Source: Myotis daubentonii
Taxonomy: Eukaryota > Chordata > Mammalia > Chiroptera > Vespertilionidae
Direction: 5' to 3'
Assembly (NCBI RefSeq): GCF_963259705.1
Contig: NC_081861.1
Coordinates: 106,198,102 to 106,262,101, forward strand
DNA: 64,000 nt
In this document: positions 1-11,147 of the stretch, piece by piece
Numbering within the stretch: the first letter of the stretch is position 1
Layout: the number at the start of each line of letters is the position of its first letter
Program-made: the position numbers and the translations under genes
Notes under the pieces: model-generated
The model's database searches: none
What the model was told of the DNA's origin: nothing
What the model saw: only the letters and a program-made list of their open reading frames with translations

Positions 1-639
1 ACTCAAGGCAACAAGGTTTCAATTATAGAAGATAAATAAACCCCAGACACCTGCTTTCAGCCAGCCATGGCCCCAAAGCTGGAGTGAGCAGGAGGCTTGG
101 GTTGCCCCTGGCGATGGAGGAAGCCAAACTTCCCACCTGCCCTGGCTGGCTCTGGGCTCCACTCAAGGCTACAAAGTTTCAATTATAGAAGGTAAATAAA
201 ACCCAGAATAAAAAAAAGAAAAGAAAAAAAGAAGAGGCTGGGAGCTTCTGTCTCTGGGGGGCTTGGCCAACCTGAAAACAGCCCTCAGCCCCTCACCCAG
301 ATTTGCCAGGAAACCCAGTGGGGACCCCCCACCCTAAAGGGGGTGTGGCCAGCCTGAAAACAGCCATCAGCCTCTCACCCAGGCTGGCCAAACCTCCATG
401 GGGTGAGGGTCCCCACCTGGGGGGGGGTGTTGACCAGCCTTCAAACAGCCATCAGCACCTCATCCAGGCTGGCCAGGAACCCCAGCTGAGACCCTCATCC
501 TGAAGGGGGTGTGACCAGCATGCGAACACCCATCAGCCCCTCACCCAGGCTGGCCAGGCACCCAAGCGGGACCCCCATGCTGATCCGGGACACACTTCAG
601 GGCAAACCAGCCTGCCCCCACCCGTGCACCAGGCCTCTA
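1..639 (+). mobile_element. Composite Helitron, first half, truncated by window start
   Basis: This is the 3' part of a non-autonomous HeliBat-type Helitron. It matches 62405-63022 and, reversed, 2378-2983 and 21818-22562: the 'tttcaattatagaag' block, an A-rich spacer, then degenerate 75-80 bp repeats containing 'cagccatcag' and 'ctcacccaggctggcca'. It ends 'gtgcaccaggcctcta', lacking only the final G of CTAG. The next Helitron begins at the very next base. No Rep or helicase coding is visible. The open frames here are by-products of the repeats. Confidence 0.8.
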
Positions 640-1100
640 TCCTACATAATAAAAGGGTAATATGCAAATTGACCCTAACAGTAGAACAACTGGGAATGAC
701 TGGTCACTATGACACACACTGACCACCAGGGGGCAGATGCTCAATCCAGGAGCTGCCCCCTGATGGTCAGTGTGCTCCCACAGGGGGAACTCTGCTCAGC
801 CACAAGCCAGGCTGATGGCTTCCAGCACAGCAGTGGTGGTGGGAGCCTCTCCCACCTCCTTAGCAGCACTAAGGATGTCTGACTGCAGTTTAGGTCTGCT
901 CCCTGCTGGTTAGTGGACATACCCTGAGGGCTGCCGGGCTGCCAGAGTAATGTCTGACTGCCAGCTTGGGCTTGATCCCCCAGGGAGCAGGCCTAAGCCA
1001 GCAGGTGGACATCCTGCAAGGGGTCCCAGACTGCCAGAGGGCATAGGCCACGCTGAGGGATCCCGCCGAGTTCACAAATTTTTGTGCACTGTGCTTCTAG
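640..1100 (+). mobile_element. HeliBat-type non-autonomous Helitron (CTCF-hairpin subfamily)
   Basis: It starts TCCTACATAATAAAAG and ends in CTAG at 1097-1100 with T following, as expected for Helitron ends. The expected 3' hairpin is decayed here ('cacaaatttttgtgcac' remains at about 1073-1090). The body carries 'atgcaaattgaccc' near the 5' end and the inverted CTCF-like pair at 723-766. About 460 bp, non-coding. With the preceding element it forms a two-part unit found four times in the window. Confidence 0.85.
723..766. promoter_or_regulatory. Inverted CTCF-like motif pair inside a Helitron
   Basis: CCACCAGGGGGCAG at 723-736 matches the degenerate CTCF core CCASYAGRKGGCRS at all 14 positions. 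The opposite-strand partner at 753-766 (reverse complement CCATCAGGGGGCAG) has one mismatch. The two arms form a hairpin with a 16-base loop. Binding is inferred from the motif only. Confidence 0.55.
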
Positions 1101-1294
1101 TAATATATATTTCTCTTTTCCTTAGTAAGACTAATATCACTTACTTCCCAAGTTATCCTGAATCAGCCCACTTTCCTCCAATTCAATCACAACTACTATC
1201 TTATGGTCCCAATCACCATCATTTTTCCTGAAAATTCTGCAAGTTACTAAGTAGACTTGCTATCTCTACTCTTCTATGCTTAAAGCATTATAGA
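1101..1294. other. No recognisable gene or repeat
   Basis: AT-rich sequence between a Helitron end and an L2-like segment. I see no coding, RNA or repeat signature in it. Confidence 0.5.
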
Positions 1295-1910
1295 AGTTTC
1301 CTATTACATTCAGAAAGAAACTAAAACTTCTTTTCCAAGCTTTCAATGCCTATCTGTTTCCCACCTCATCTGTACCACTTCCCCCCATTTCTTTTAAGAT
1401 CTAGATCAGTGATGGCGAACCTTTTGAGCTCTGCATGTCAGCATTTTGAAAAACTCTAACTTAACTATGGTGTCATGTCACATATAGAAATTTTTTGATA
1501 TTATAAACCATAGTAAAACAAAGATTTATAGTTTTGATCTTTATTTTATATATTTAAATGCAATTTAACAAAAAAAATGAGTTTGTGTCACCTCTGACAT
1601 GTGTGTCATAGGTTCGCCATCACTGATCTAGCTAAACTTGCATCCTTTGTGTTTCTCATACATGCCAACATTGTTTTCTTGCAAAGTCATTGCATAGGCT
1701 GTTTCCTCTGCTTGGAATGCTCCTCCTCAGATCTTTGCATTACTAGTCCTTCTTGTCATTTGCTTTTTTAACCTTAAATATTATCTCTTTAGAAAAGCTT
1801 TCATTGATTTCCATATCTTATGCAATCTCCTGCCCCAACAATTGTCCAGTCATTCTCCAGACCCTGAATGCTATTTTGTTTCTCTTCATAGAATGTATCT
1901 TCATCTAAAA
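1295..1910 (+). repeat. L2 LINE 3' fragment, split by a hAT element
   Basis: The segments 1295-1406 and 1626-1910 read like the conserved 3' part of L2: a 'ctgcttggaatgctcctcctcag' stretch, followed by a decayed C-terminal coding tail. They are interrupted by the hAT element at 1407-1625 and then by the Helitron cluster at 1911. This is a recognition from memory of L2 consensus wording and is old and diverged. Confidence 0.5.
1407..1625. mobile_element. Non-autonomous hAT element with TIRs and 8-bp duplication
   Basis: The terminal inverted repeats are CAGTGATGGCGAACCTTT and AGGTTCGCCATCACTG. The flanks are 8-bp duplications, 'atctagat' left and 'atctagct' right (7 of 8 identical). At 219 bp with an AT-rich interior and no transposase, it is a hAT MITE. 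The 8-bp duplication and CAG...CTG ends are hAT hallmarks. Confidence 0.85.
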
Positions 1911-2377
1911 CTAGAGGCCAGGTGCACAAAAATTTTTGCACTCAGTGGCGGGGTGTCCCTCAGCCCAGCCTGTGACCTCTCGCAGTCTTGGACTCCTCAG
2001 GGGATGACCACCTGCTGGCTTAAGCCTGCTCCCCGGGGGACTGGGCCTAAGCTGGCAATCAGACATCCCTCTGGCAGCCTGGCAGCCCTCGGGGGTTGTC
2101 CACTTGCCAGCAGGGAGCAAGCCTAAGCTGCAGTCGGGCATCCATAGCGCTGCTGAGGAGGCAGGAGAGGCTCCCACCACCACCGCTGTACAGGCAGCTA
2201 TCAGCCTGGCTTGTGGCTGGGCAGAGCTCCCCCATGTAGGAGCACACTGACCACCAGAAGGCAGCTCCTGCATTGAGCGTCTGCCCCCTGGTAGTCAGTG
2301 TCTGTCATAGTGACCAGTCATTCCCAATCTTTCTGCTGTTAGGGTCAGTTTGCATATTACCCTTTTATTATATAGGA
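1911..2377 (-). mobile_element. HeliBat-type Helitron (CTCF-hairpin subfamily)
   Basis: On the minus strand it runs from TCCTATATAATAAAAGG (2377) to CTAG (1911), with the terminal hairpin 'gtgcaaaaatttttgtgcac' near 1920-1940. It is the second half of a composite unit; its 5' end directly abuts the next Helitron through the junction GGA|TAGAG. It contains a degenerate CTCF-like pair (2251-2294). Non-coding. Confidence 0.85.
2251..2294. promoter_or_regulatory. Degenerate inverted CTCF-like pair
   Basis: CCACCAGAAGGCAG (2251-2264) and CTGCCCCCTGGTAG (2281-2294) keep the hairpin arrangement. Each has one departure from the CTCF core consensus, so binding is less likely than at the other copies. 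Confidence 0.35.
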
Positions 2378-2983
2378 TAGAGGCCTGGTGCACGGGTAGG
2401 GCCCAACTGGTTTTCCCTGAAGGGTGTCCCAGATCAGGGTGAGGGTCCCGCTGAGGTCCTGGCAAGCCTGGGTGAGTGGCTGATGGGTGTTTGCAGCTGG
2501 TCACACCCCCTTTAGGGTGGGGGTCCCCTCTGGGGTTCCTGGCCAGTCTGGGTGAGGGACTGAGGGCTGTTTTCAGGCTGGCCGGCACCTGAAGCTCCCA
2601 GCCTCTCCTTTTTTTCTTTCTTTTTTTTATTCTGGGATTTATTTACCTTCTATAATTTAATCTTTGTTGCCATCACTGGAGCTGAGAGCTTGGCTCCTGC
2701 TCGCTGCAGCTCTTAGGCCACTGCTGGCTGAAAGCAGGTATCTGGGGTTTGTTTAGCTTCTATAATGGTAACTTTGTTGCTTTCGGAGCTCAGAGCCAGG
2801 CCGCGGCAGGTGGGGAACCTTGGCTTCCTCCATCACTGGAGCAAGCAAGCCTCCTGCTTGATTCAGCTGAGTGGCTGCAGGCCACCATCTTGGTTGGGTT
2901 AATTTGCGTTTCTCACTGATTAGCCAATGGGAGTCATAGCGAAGGTACGGTCAATTACCATGTTTTTCTATTATTAGATAGGA
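2378..2983 (-). mobile_element. HeliBat-type Helitron, first half of composite unit
   Basis: Minus-strand 5' end TCCTATCTAATAATAG at 2983; the 3' end near 2378 lacks the last base of CTAG. The 5' region carries a CCAAT box ('gattagccaatgggag', about 2918-2933) and a YY1-like 'gccaccatcttgg'. The interior holds the same 75-80 bp repeat blocks as 1-639. It lies head-to-tail between two other Helitrons. Confidence 0.85.
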
Positions 2984-3846
2984 CTAGAGACCCGGTGCAT
3001 GTAATTTGTGCATGGGTGAGGTCCCCTCGGCCCAGCCTTCATGCTCTCTAATCCGAGACCCCTTGGGTTTGTCTGACTGCCAGGGATTGTGCATAAGCCA
3101 GCAGTGGGACATCCCTCTCACAATCCTGGACCACTGGCTCCTAATTGCTCACATGCGTGCCAGCCTGATTGCCCCTCACTGCCTCTGCATGCTGGCCTGA
3201 TCACCCCTAACTGACCCCCGCCAACAGCCCCTCTGCTGGCCTAGTCGCTCCTCACTGCCCCCCCCATCAACCTAATTGCCCCCAACTGTCCCCCCCTCCG
3301 GCCTGGTCACTCCCAACTGCACTCCCCCAGCTGGCCTGGTCACACCTAACTGCTTCCCCACCAGCCTGGTCACCTCTTACTGCCTCCCCTGACAGCTTGG
3401 TCACCCCTTTTGCCCCCCTCTGCCAGCCTGGTTGCCCCCAACTGCCACCCTGCCGGCCTGATTGCTCCCACTGCACCCTCACTGGCCTGGTTACCCCATG
3501 CACCCTGGTGTTCAGTCGTTTGGTCATCCCTCACTAACCCCCCTGCTGGCATGGTCATCCCTAACCGCTTCCCCCACATCAGCCTGGTCTCCCCCAACTG
3601 CCCCACCTACTGGCCTGGTCATCGCTCACCACGCCCCCCCCCACTGGCCTTGTAGCCCCACACAGCTTGCTTGTTAAGTCATTTGGTTGTTCCTCACTAA
3701 CCCCCTGCCATTCTGGTTGCCCCACACAGCCTGCTTGTTCAGCCGTTTGGTTGTCTCTCACTAATCCCCATGCCAGCCTGGTGGTAGGCAGACATCTTGT
3801 GAGGGTGTGAGGGTTAATTTGCATTTTACCTCTTTATTATATAGGA
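2984..3846 (-). mobile_element. Helitron with internal short tandem repeats
   Basis: It begins CTAGAGACCC at 2984, with the hairpin 'gtgcatgtaatttgtgcat', and ends 'tctttattatatagga' at 3846 followed by T. About 3190-3800 is made of degenerate units of roughly 35-45 bp built on 'cagcctggtcacccctaactgcc'-like wording. The long open frames here on both strands come from these repeats and have no recognisable protein domain. Confidence 0.8.
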
Positions 3847-4100
3847 TTATATATTCATTTGCTTATTAATTAAATTCACCAATAGGATTCAGGCTACATC
3901 CAGGCAATAAAAAGTATGTTTTTGTTTGTTTGTTTTGTTTTATTTTCCTGTATCTCCAGTTCCAAAAATCAGCAACTAGGCTACATTTGGCTGACTAAGA
4001 ATTTGGTCTCTCTAAATAGCTGCAGATCATAGCACATTGGTAAACTTTCTGACTTCCATTTTTCCAATCATTTCTCCTCCAGCAATATCAGACTAAAATG
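3847..4100. other. AT-rich sequence, probable L2 tail then unclassified
   Basis: The first bases ('tatattcatttgcttatta') may continue the L2 interrupted at 1911. The rest shows nothing I can name. Confidence 0.3.
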
Positions 4101-4165
4101 AACAAGGCATTTGGAAAGGGGAACAAATTATTTATATATTTTAGATATTAACCCCTTATCTTATA

Positions 4166-5230
4166 CTAGGGGCCCGGTGCACGGAATTCGTGCACTGGGT
4201 GTGGGGGGGGGGGAGTGTCCCTCAGCCAAGCCTGCCCCCTCTCACATACTGGGAGCCCTCAGGCGTTGACCCCCATCACCCTCCAATCGCAGGATCGGCT
4301 CCTTGCCCAGGCCTGACTCCTCTGACAGAGGTGTCAGGCTTGGACAGGGGACCCCCATCTCCCCCCGATCACTGGCTCTGGCCCCCGCCCAGGCCTGAGG
4401 CCTCTGGCCCAGGAATCATGCCTGGGCAGGGGACCCCCATCTCCCTCTGATCGCTTGCTCCACCCCCCGCCCAAGCCTGACGCCTCTGACCCAGGCTTCA
4501 GGCCTGGGCAAGGGGACCATCATATCCCCCCAATCCCCGGCTCAGCCCCCCACCCAGGCCTGATGCCTCGGCCAGAGGAGTTGACCCTCATCACCCTCCG
4601 ATCACCAATCACCAGATCGGATCCTTGACCAGGCCTGAGGCCTCCGGCAGAGGTGTCAGGCCTGGGCAGGGGACCCCCAGCTCCCCTCGGTTGCAGGCTC
4701 CGCCCCTGCCCAGGCCTAACGCCTCTGGCTGAAGCGCCCGGCCCGGGCAGCGGGGACCCGCAGCTGCAGCAGCCCCGCGATCGTGGGCTTTGCTTTAGGC
4801 CCAGGCAAGGGACCCCTAGCTCCCGGGACTGCCAGCTTCGACCGTGTCCAGCTCCCATCGCTGGCTCCACCCCTACTTCCTGCTATCACTGGCCAGGGCA
4901 GAAAAGGCGCCTGATTCTCCGATCATGGCTGGGGGGCAGGGCAAAGGTGGCCCCAGGGCCGCCTTTTCCCTGCTCCCCAGCTCTTAGCTCCCTCCTGGGT
5001 TTCTGATCACTGTCAGTTGCAGGGGGCTTCTTCCTGCTTTCCCTTTCGCCTCCCTGCATTGTGCCTACATATGCAAATTAACCGCCATCTTGTTGGCAGT
5101 TAACTGCCAATCTTAGTTGGCAGTTAACTGCCAATCATAGTTGGCAGTTAATTTGCATATAGCCCTGATTAGCCAATGAAAAGGGTATCGTCGTACGCCA
5201 ATTACCATTTTTCTCTTTTATTAGATAGGA
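4166..5230 (-). mobile_element. Helitron with GC-rich internal repeats and palindromic 5' region
   Basis: Minus-strand ends are TCCTATCTAATAAAAG (5230) and CCCCTAG (4166), with a near-perfect 3' hairpin GTGCACGAATTCCGTGCAC. It is flanked by A and T. The interior has roughly 110-bp repeats built on 'caggcctga..cctctg'. The 5' region has two copies of the perfect palindrome TTGGCAGTTAACTGCCAA, an octamer (5151-5158), a CCAAT box (5173-5177) and a YY1-like 'accgccatcttg'. It is closely similar to 29663-30584, implying recent spread. Confidence 0.9.
5093..5180 (-). promoter_or_regulatory. Promoter-like cluster at Helitron 5' end
   Basis: Within 90 bp of the Helitron 5' terminus are two 18-bp palindromes TTGGCAGTTAACTGCCAA plus a third half copy, the octamer ATTTGCAT and the CCAAT box AGCCAATGA. 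A YY1-like site lies just outside, near 5079. This is sequence reading only. Promoter activity is inference. Confidence 0.4.
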
Positions 5231-6655
5231 TATGATTTGCAAATAATTTCTTCCAGTTACTAGGTGTGTTTTTTTCATTTTGTTAATTGTTTCTTCTTCT
5301 GTAAAACTTTTTTAGTTTGATATAGTCCCACTTATTTATTTTTATTTTGATTGTGTTATCTTTGCTTTTGGTGTTAAATCCAAAAACTCACTACCAAGAC
5401 CAATGATGTCTCAGAAGCTTACCAGACAAAAGCTATTGCCTATATTTTCTTCTAAGACTATTATGGTTTCATATCTTCAAATTTTTTATCTATTTTGAGT
5501 TAATTTTCTGTATAGTATAAGATAACAGTCCAGTTTCATTTTTTAACATGTAGTTGTCCTGTTTCCTCAACACCAGAAAAAACTGTGCTTTCACCTTTGT
5601 ATTTTCTTGGCTCCTTTGTCAAATATTGATTGAGCATACATATATGGATTTATTTCTAGGCTCTCCATTCTGTTTCATTAATTTACATGTCTGTTTTTAA
5701 TGCTCTTAATATACTATTTAGATGATTATTGCTTTAGAATATAATTTAAAATCAAGGAGTGTGGTGCTTTCAGCTTTGTTCTCTTAAGATTACTTGGGCT
5801 ACTTGAGATCTATTATGATTCTATATAAATTGTAAGTTTTCTAGTTATATTTCTATGAAAACGCCATTGGCATTTTTATATGAATGCATTGAATGTGCAG
5901 TTTTTCCTGGGTAGTATGGACTGTTTAACAATATTAATTCTTTCAAACCATGAACAAAATCTATATTTGTATTTATTTGTGTCTTCAATTATTTATCAAT
6001 GTCATAGATTTTAGTGTACAGGTCTTTTAGCTCCTTGGTTAAATTTATTCCTATGTATTTTATCATTTTTTATGTAATTGTAAATAGTTTTTTTTTTAAA
6101 TTTTCCTTTTCGCTAATTTGTTCTTAGTGTATAAAAATACAACATATTTTGTATCCTGCAACTTTATTGAATGTGATCATTAGTTCTAACAATTTTGGGG
6201 GGAGTCTTTAGGGTTTTCTATATATAATATCATGTCATCTGCAAATAGTAACAGTTTTACTTCTTTTCTGATTTAGATGCCTTTCATTACTATTTCTTGC
6301 CCAATTGCTCTGGCTAGAATTTCCAATTCTATATTAAATAAAATTGGTGAGAGAAAGCTTATCACCATTAAGTATTATTTTAACTGTGGGTTTGTTATAT
6401 ATGGCCTTTATTATGTTAAGGTACATTTCTATTATACACATTATTGTGAAATATTTTTATTCATAAATTAATGTTGAATTTTGTCAAATCCATTTTCTGG
6501 ATTTAAAGAGATTATTTTTATCCTTCATTTTGTTAATATGGTGTATCTAATGGATTGATTTACAAATGTTAAACCATCTTTACATCTCTTGAATAAATGC
6601 CACCTGATCATAGTGTTTGATCCTTTTATTGTACTGTTGCATTTGGTTTGGTAAT

Positions 6656-9049
6656 TTTTTTAATCTTTATTTTGCAGATTATTACAGATGTTCCTCTTTT
6701 TCCCTTCATAGCTCCCCTCCACCCTGTTCCCACCCCATCTCAGGCCCTTTCCCCCCACTGTCCTCGTCCATAGGTGTAAGATCTTTTCTAATCTCTTCCC
6801 AAACCATCCACACCCCCTTCTTCCCAAGAATTGTCAGCCCGCTCCCTTTCCACACCCCTAATTCTATTACATTCACCAGTTTATTCGGTTCATCAGATTT
6901 TTTATTCATTTTATTTTTAGATTCACTTGTTGATAGATATGTATTTGTTATCACTTTGTTGTTCATAATTTTTTATCTTTACCTTTTTCTTCTTCCTTCT
7001 CTTCTTAAAGAATACCCTTCAGCATTTCATATAATACTGATGGTGATGATGAACTCCTTTGATGGTGATGAACTCCTTTAGCTTTTTCTTATCTGTGAAG
7101 CTCTTTATCTGACCTTCAATTCTAAATGATAGCTTTGCTGGGTAGAGTATTCTTGGTTGTAGGTTCTTGCTATTCATCACTCTGAATATTTCTTGCCACT
7201 CCCTTCTGGTCTGCATAGTTTCTGTTGAGAAATTAGCTGACAGTCATAAGGGTACTCCTTTGTAGGTAACTATCTGTGTTTCACTTGGTGCTTTTAAGAT
7301 TCTCTCTTTGTCTTTGCCGTTGGCATTTTCATTATGATGTGTCTTGGAATGGTCCTCTTTGGATTCCTCTTGTTTGGGGTTCTCTGCACTTCCTGGACTT
7401 GTAAGTCTATTTTTTTTTTTCACCAAGTAGGGGAAGTTTTCTGTCATTATTTCTTCAAATAGGTTTCCAATATCTTGCTCTCTCTCTTCTTCTGGAACCC
7501 CCATAATTTGGATGTTGGTACACTTGAAGTTGTCCCAGAGGCTCCTTACACTATATTCATATTTTTTTATTCTTTTTTCACTTTAAGTTTAGTGTTTTTT
7601 GCTTCCTCGTATTTCAAATCTTCGACTTGATTCTTGGGATCCTCTGGTCTACTATTGAATATCTGTATATTATTCTTTATTTCAGTCAGTGTATGCTTAA
7701 TTTCTAACTGGTCCTTTTCTATTTTTTGGCATTCTCACTAAGATCCTTGAAGGTCTCACTAAGTTCCTTGGAGGTTTCTAGAAGATTCTTGAGTAACCTT
7801 ATAACTGTGTTTTTGAACTCTTTATCCAGTATTTTGTTTTATTCCATTTCTTTCATTTGTGACATGTTTCTTTGTCTCCACATTTTGGCTGCTTCCCTGT
7901 GTTTGTTTCTATGTACTGGGTAGCTGCTAGGTCTCCTTGAGTTGATAGAGTGGCCTGTGTAGTAGGTGTCCTATAGGGTCCAATGGCTAAGCCTCCCCAA
8001 TCACTTGAGGTGGACACTCTTGGTGCACCCTTTTGTGGGCTGTGTGCACAGTCTTGTTGTAGTTAAGCCTTGATTGCTTTTGGTATCACTGGGAGGAATT
8101 GACCTCCAGGCCACTTGGCTGTGAGGACCAGCCTTGTCTACAATGGAAGAGCTGCTGTGAAGGAGACAAACTTATGTAGCAGGACTTGCTTCAGTGGGGC
8201 TTTGGTGCTCACTGAGTCTGCCCCTTGAGTGTGTCACTTATGGATGTGAAGAGTTGTGATCTGGTATGGTCTCATATTGACCACTGGGCACTCTGACTCT
8301 TGGATCTCCAAGGAGTTGCAAAGTCAGCCACTGCCTGGGACCACCCAGCAGGAGCTACAGAGAGATCTGTGGATTCCTCCTCTTTGTTTGTGGTTTGGAA
8401 GTGCCCAGATGAGGCCCAGCTGTGAAGCAAGGCAGGCTGCTGTTGCTGGCCTTGGGCCTTCTTTTAATAGGTTTGGGGCTCCCTGACCCAGCTGCTGCCT
8501 ATTTGACAGGTTTTAGGCTGAGAAAGGACAGGCCAGTCATATGCAAAAGCCACTACACACAGCTTGGGTGGGGTTGTAAATTGGATGGGTGAGGTCTAAG
8601 GGAATCACCAGAGCGAAGCAAACAGCAGTGGCTGTCAGTCAGCCTTGCACTGGAGAGGTCCCAGCACAGGAACAATGATTGCTGTGAGGACCTTTGTCTG
8701 AAAGAAAGCCACCCTCGTGTTCCTGCCCCAGTGTCAGATAGTCCAGTTTCTTCCCATATGTCTCTGAGTCCCCCAGAGCCTCACCCAGAACTGGAGTTGA
8801 GCAAGTGGGAGCTTGTATCTTCCTCCTGATTAAAAAAGCAGCTCACGCAGGTGCCAGCCCTTTCTGCGCCCCTGCACCTCCTACCAGTCTCATTGCACTT
8901 TTTTCATCTCTCTGGTTGTAGTACTTCCACTCAGCCAGCTTTCCTGTGGTTCTGGATGATAGCTGTTCTGTCTTTTAGTTGTAATTTTGATGTGGTTGTG
9001 AGAGGCAGCAAGTATAGGTGTTTACCTATGCCACCATCTTGGTTATCCC
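6656..9049 (-). mobile_element. Half-L1 (HAL1-like) element, ORF1 only, with target-site duplication
   Basis: A 2.4-kb insertion in the old L1. It is flanked by 'tggtttggtaat' (6644-6655) and 'tggtttgataat' (9050-9061), a 12-bp duplication with one difference. Minus-strand order: a 5' UTR whose first bases (at 9049) include an 'aagatggtggcatag' motif, ORF1 remnants (7019-7650), then directly a C-rich-antisense L1 3' UTR and A-tail (6656-6960). No ORF2 is present. That layout matches half-L1 elements, which depend on L1 ORF2 in trans. Confidence 0.7.
7019..7660 (-). pseudogene. ORF1 remnant of the half-L1 element
   Basis: L1 ORF1 encodes an RNA-binding nucleic-acid chaperone that coats the retrotransposon RNA. 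Two open pieces survive: one at 7244-7504 beginning MGVPEEEREQDIGNLFEEIM, the start of the RRM-like part, and one at 7019-7216 with 'RILYPAKLSFRIEGQIKSF', the C-terminal domain. They lie in different frames, so the gene is frameshifted. The N-terminal coiled-coil part (about 7510-7660) is decayed. Confidence 0.7.
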
Positions 9050-9579
9050 TGGTTTGATAATATTTTATTGAGGATTTTTATGTCTATGTTTATCAGGTAT
9101 ATTGGCCTATGATTTTTTTGTGTGGTGTCTTTTTCTGATTTTCTTATCAGGTTAATGTTGGCCTCATGATATGAGTTTAGAAGTGTTCTCTCTTCTTCAA
9201 TATGTTGTAAGAGTTTGAGAAAGATTAGTAGTAATTTTTGTTTGCTAGAATTATGGGCTCTCTATTCTGTTCTATTAATTTTAAAGTATATGACAGCCCT
9301 GTTTTCCTGGACTTTTGATTGTTGGGTGGTTTTTTGTTACTAATTCAATTTACTTACTAGTAATCAGCTTGTTCAGATTTTTTATATTTTCACAATTCAG
9401 TCTTGCTGTGTTGTATGTTTCTAAGATTTTCTACTTCTTCCAGGATGTGCAATTTGTTTTTGTGTAATTGTTCATAGTTGTCTTATCATCTTTGTATTTC
9501 TGTTGCATCAGTTGTAACATTTTCTTTTTTATTCCTATTTTTATTTGTTTCATTTCTTCCTTTTTTGGACTGTCTAGCC

Positions 9580-9771
9580 CGGTGGTTGTCAACTTGTTGG
9601 TCGCGAACAATGATAATACATCCTGCATATCAGATATTTACATTATAATTCATAACAGTAGCAAAATTACAGTTATGAAGTAGCAATGAAAATAATGTTA
9701 TGGCTGGGGCTCACCACAACATGAGGAACTGTATTAAAGGGTCGTGGCATTAGGAAGGTTGAGAACCACTG
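9580..9771. mobile_element. SPIN-like non-autonomous hAT element
   Basis: Ends CGGTGGTTGTCAAC and GTTGAGAACCACTG are hAT-type inverted repeats. The interior ('catatcagatatttacatt', 'cataacagtagcaaaattac') matches the element at 15283-15494 closely. The wording matches my memory of SPIN non-autonomous elements, which moved horizontally among tetrapods including vesper bats. No clean 8-bp duplication remains. Confidence 0.7.
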
Positions 9772-10440
9772 GTAGCCAAAGCTGTACAGTTTTTATTTTT
9801 TCAATGTAGTTTTATTGATTCTTCCTATTGCCTTTTAGTCTCTATTTCATTTATTTATGCTCTGATATTTGTTATTTCCCTTTTATACAAACTTTGAGCT
9901 TTATATCTTCTTTTTAAATAATTCTTTATGGTATAAAATTAATTTTTTTTATTTGAGATTTTGTTGCTTCTTGAGGCTAACATTTATTGCTATAAACCTC
10001 TCTTAGAACTGCTTTTACTGCATTTCATAAGTTTTGGTAAGTTGTATTTCTATTTTGATTTGTTTCAAGTGATAGTTTAATTTTCCTTTTGATTATTTGG
10101 CACATTGGTTATTCAATAGCATGTTTAATCTCAACACAATTTTAGGTTTCCCAGATTTTATCTTGTAATTGATGTCTAGCTTCATACTATTGTGGTTGGA
10201 AATGATGCTTTATATGAGTTCAATCTTTTTAGATTTACTAACACTTATTTTATGGCCTAACATATGACTTGTTTTGGAGAATGTTCCACGTGCATTTGAG
10301 AGTAATGTGCATTTTGTTTTTTGTGTGTGGAATTTTCTGTATATATTTGATAAGTCTATAAAGTTAAATGTGTAATTTAAGGACAATGATTCCTTATAGT
10401 TTTTTTTGTCTATACAATTAACTTCTATATGTAGTTTTAC

Positions 10441-10867
10441 TAACAAATATTACAATTTTTATAACAACTGAACCAATACAAAAATGTTAATAAAATTATT
10501 TAGATCCTTGTACCCACTCCTTCTCTCCATACTTCCCTAAAATTCCATCCTTTGGAGGTAAGCAATGTTAACAGCTTGCTGTCTATTTTTCTTTTATAAT
10601 GTTTTACATACAAAATATGTAAGCAGATAGACATATAGATAATTTGTTTTGAGTAAAATTAAAACGCATTTTGTGACATGGTGACAGTATTTTATATCTT
10701 GTCTTTTCACTTGACAATATCCTGTTCATCCTTATAAGTCAGTACATATATAATTAATGCTATTGTTCTTATTGCCAACTCATTTATGAAAACACACACA
10801 TAATTTCATATAACAGGACACCATACATTCTAGATTAGTTTTACATCAGTACTTTATTTTTTATTTT
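10441..10867. other. Unclassified AT-rich interspersed sequence
   Basis: Nothing coding. Wording such as 'cttttcacttgacaatatcctgttcatcc' resembles an old LINE 3' region, but I cannot name it. Confidence 0.35.
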
Positions 10868-11104
10868 TGCTTGTATCTCCACTCCTCATTTCCTGTTTTG
10901 TTTTTTTTAAGGATTACATTTATTGGGGTGACATTGGTAAATAACAAACAAAATAGAAATAGACTCATACATGTAACGAACATTCCTCATTTCTATACTC
11001 ACCATTGCTATCTCTTAGCTTCGCCCCACATAACACTTTTTAAAAACATACTTTTTATTATTCTATACTTTTCTCCAAGATTTTCTTTATCATATTAAAC
11101 CCTT

Positions 11105-11147
<43 letters not shown>

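Larger units (their letters stand above)
4101..10440 (-). repeat. Old L1 ORF2 remnant, interrupted three times
   Basis: Pieces at 4101-4165, 5231-6655 and 9062-10440 read in order as the minus-strand 3' to 5' course of one L1 ORF2. The reverse-transcriptase signature FADDM is still readable near 6225-6245. Endonuclease-region wording follows at about 9800-10440. The copy is cut by a Helitron (4166-5230), a half-L1 (6656-9049) and a SPIN-like hAT (9580-9771). It is full of stops and is not coding. Confidence 0.75.

Noticed and set aside
640..3846. CRISPR-like or satellite array
   Set aside because: Repeats here are whole Helitrons and their internal units, without regular spacers. The context is a mammalian genome.
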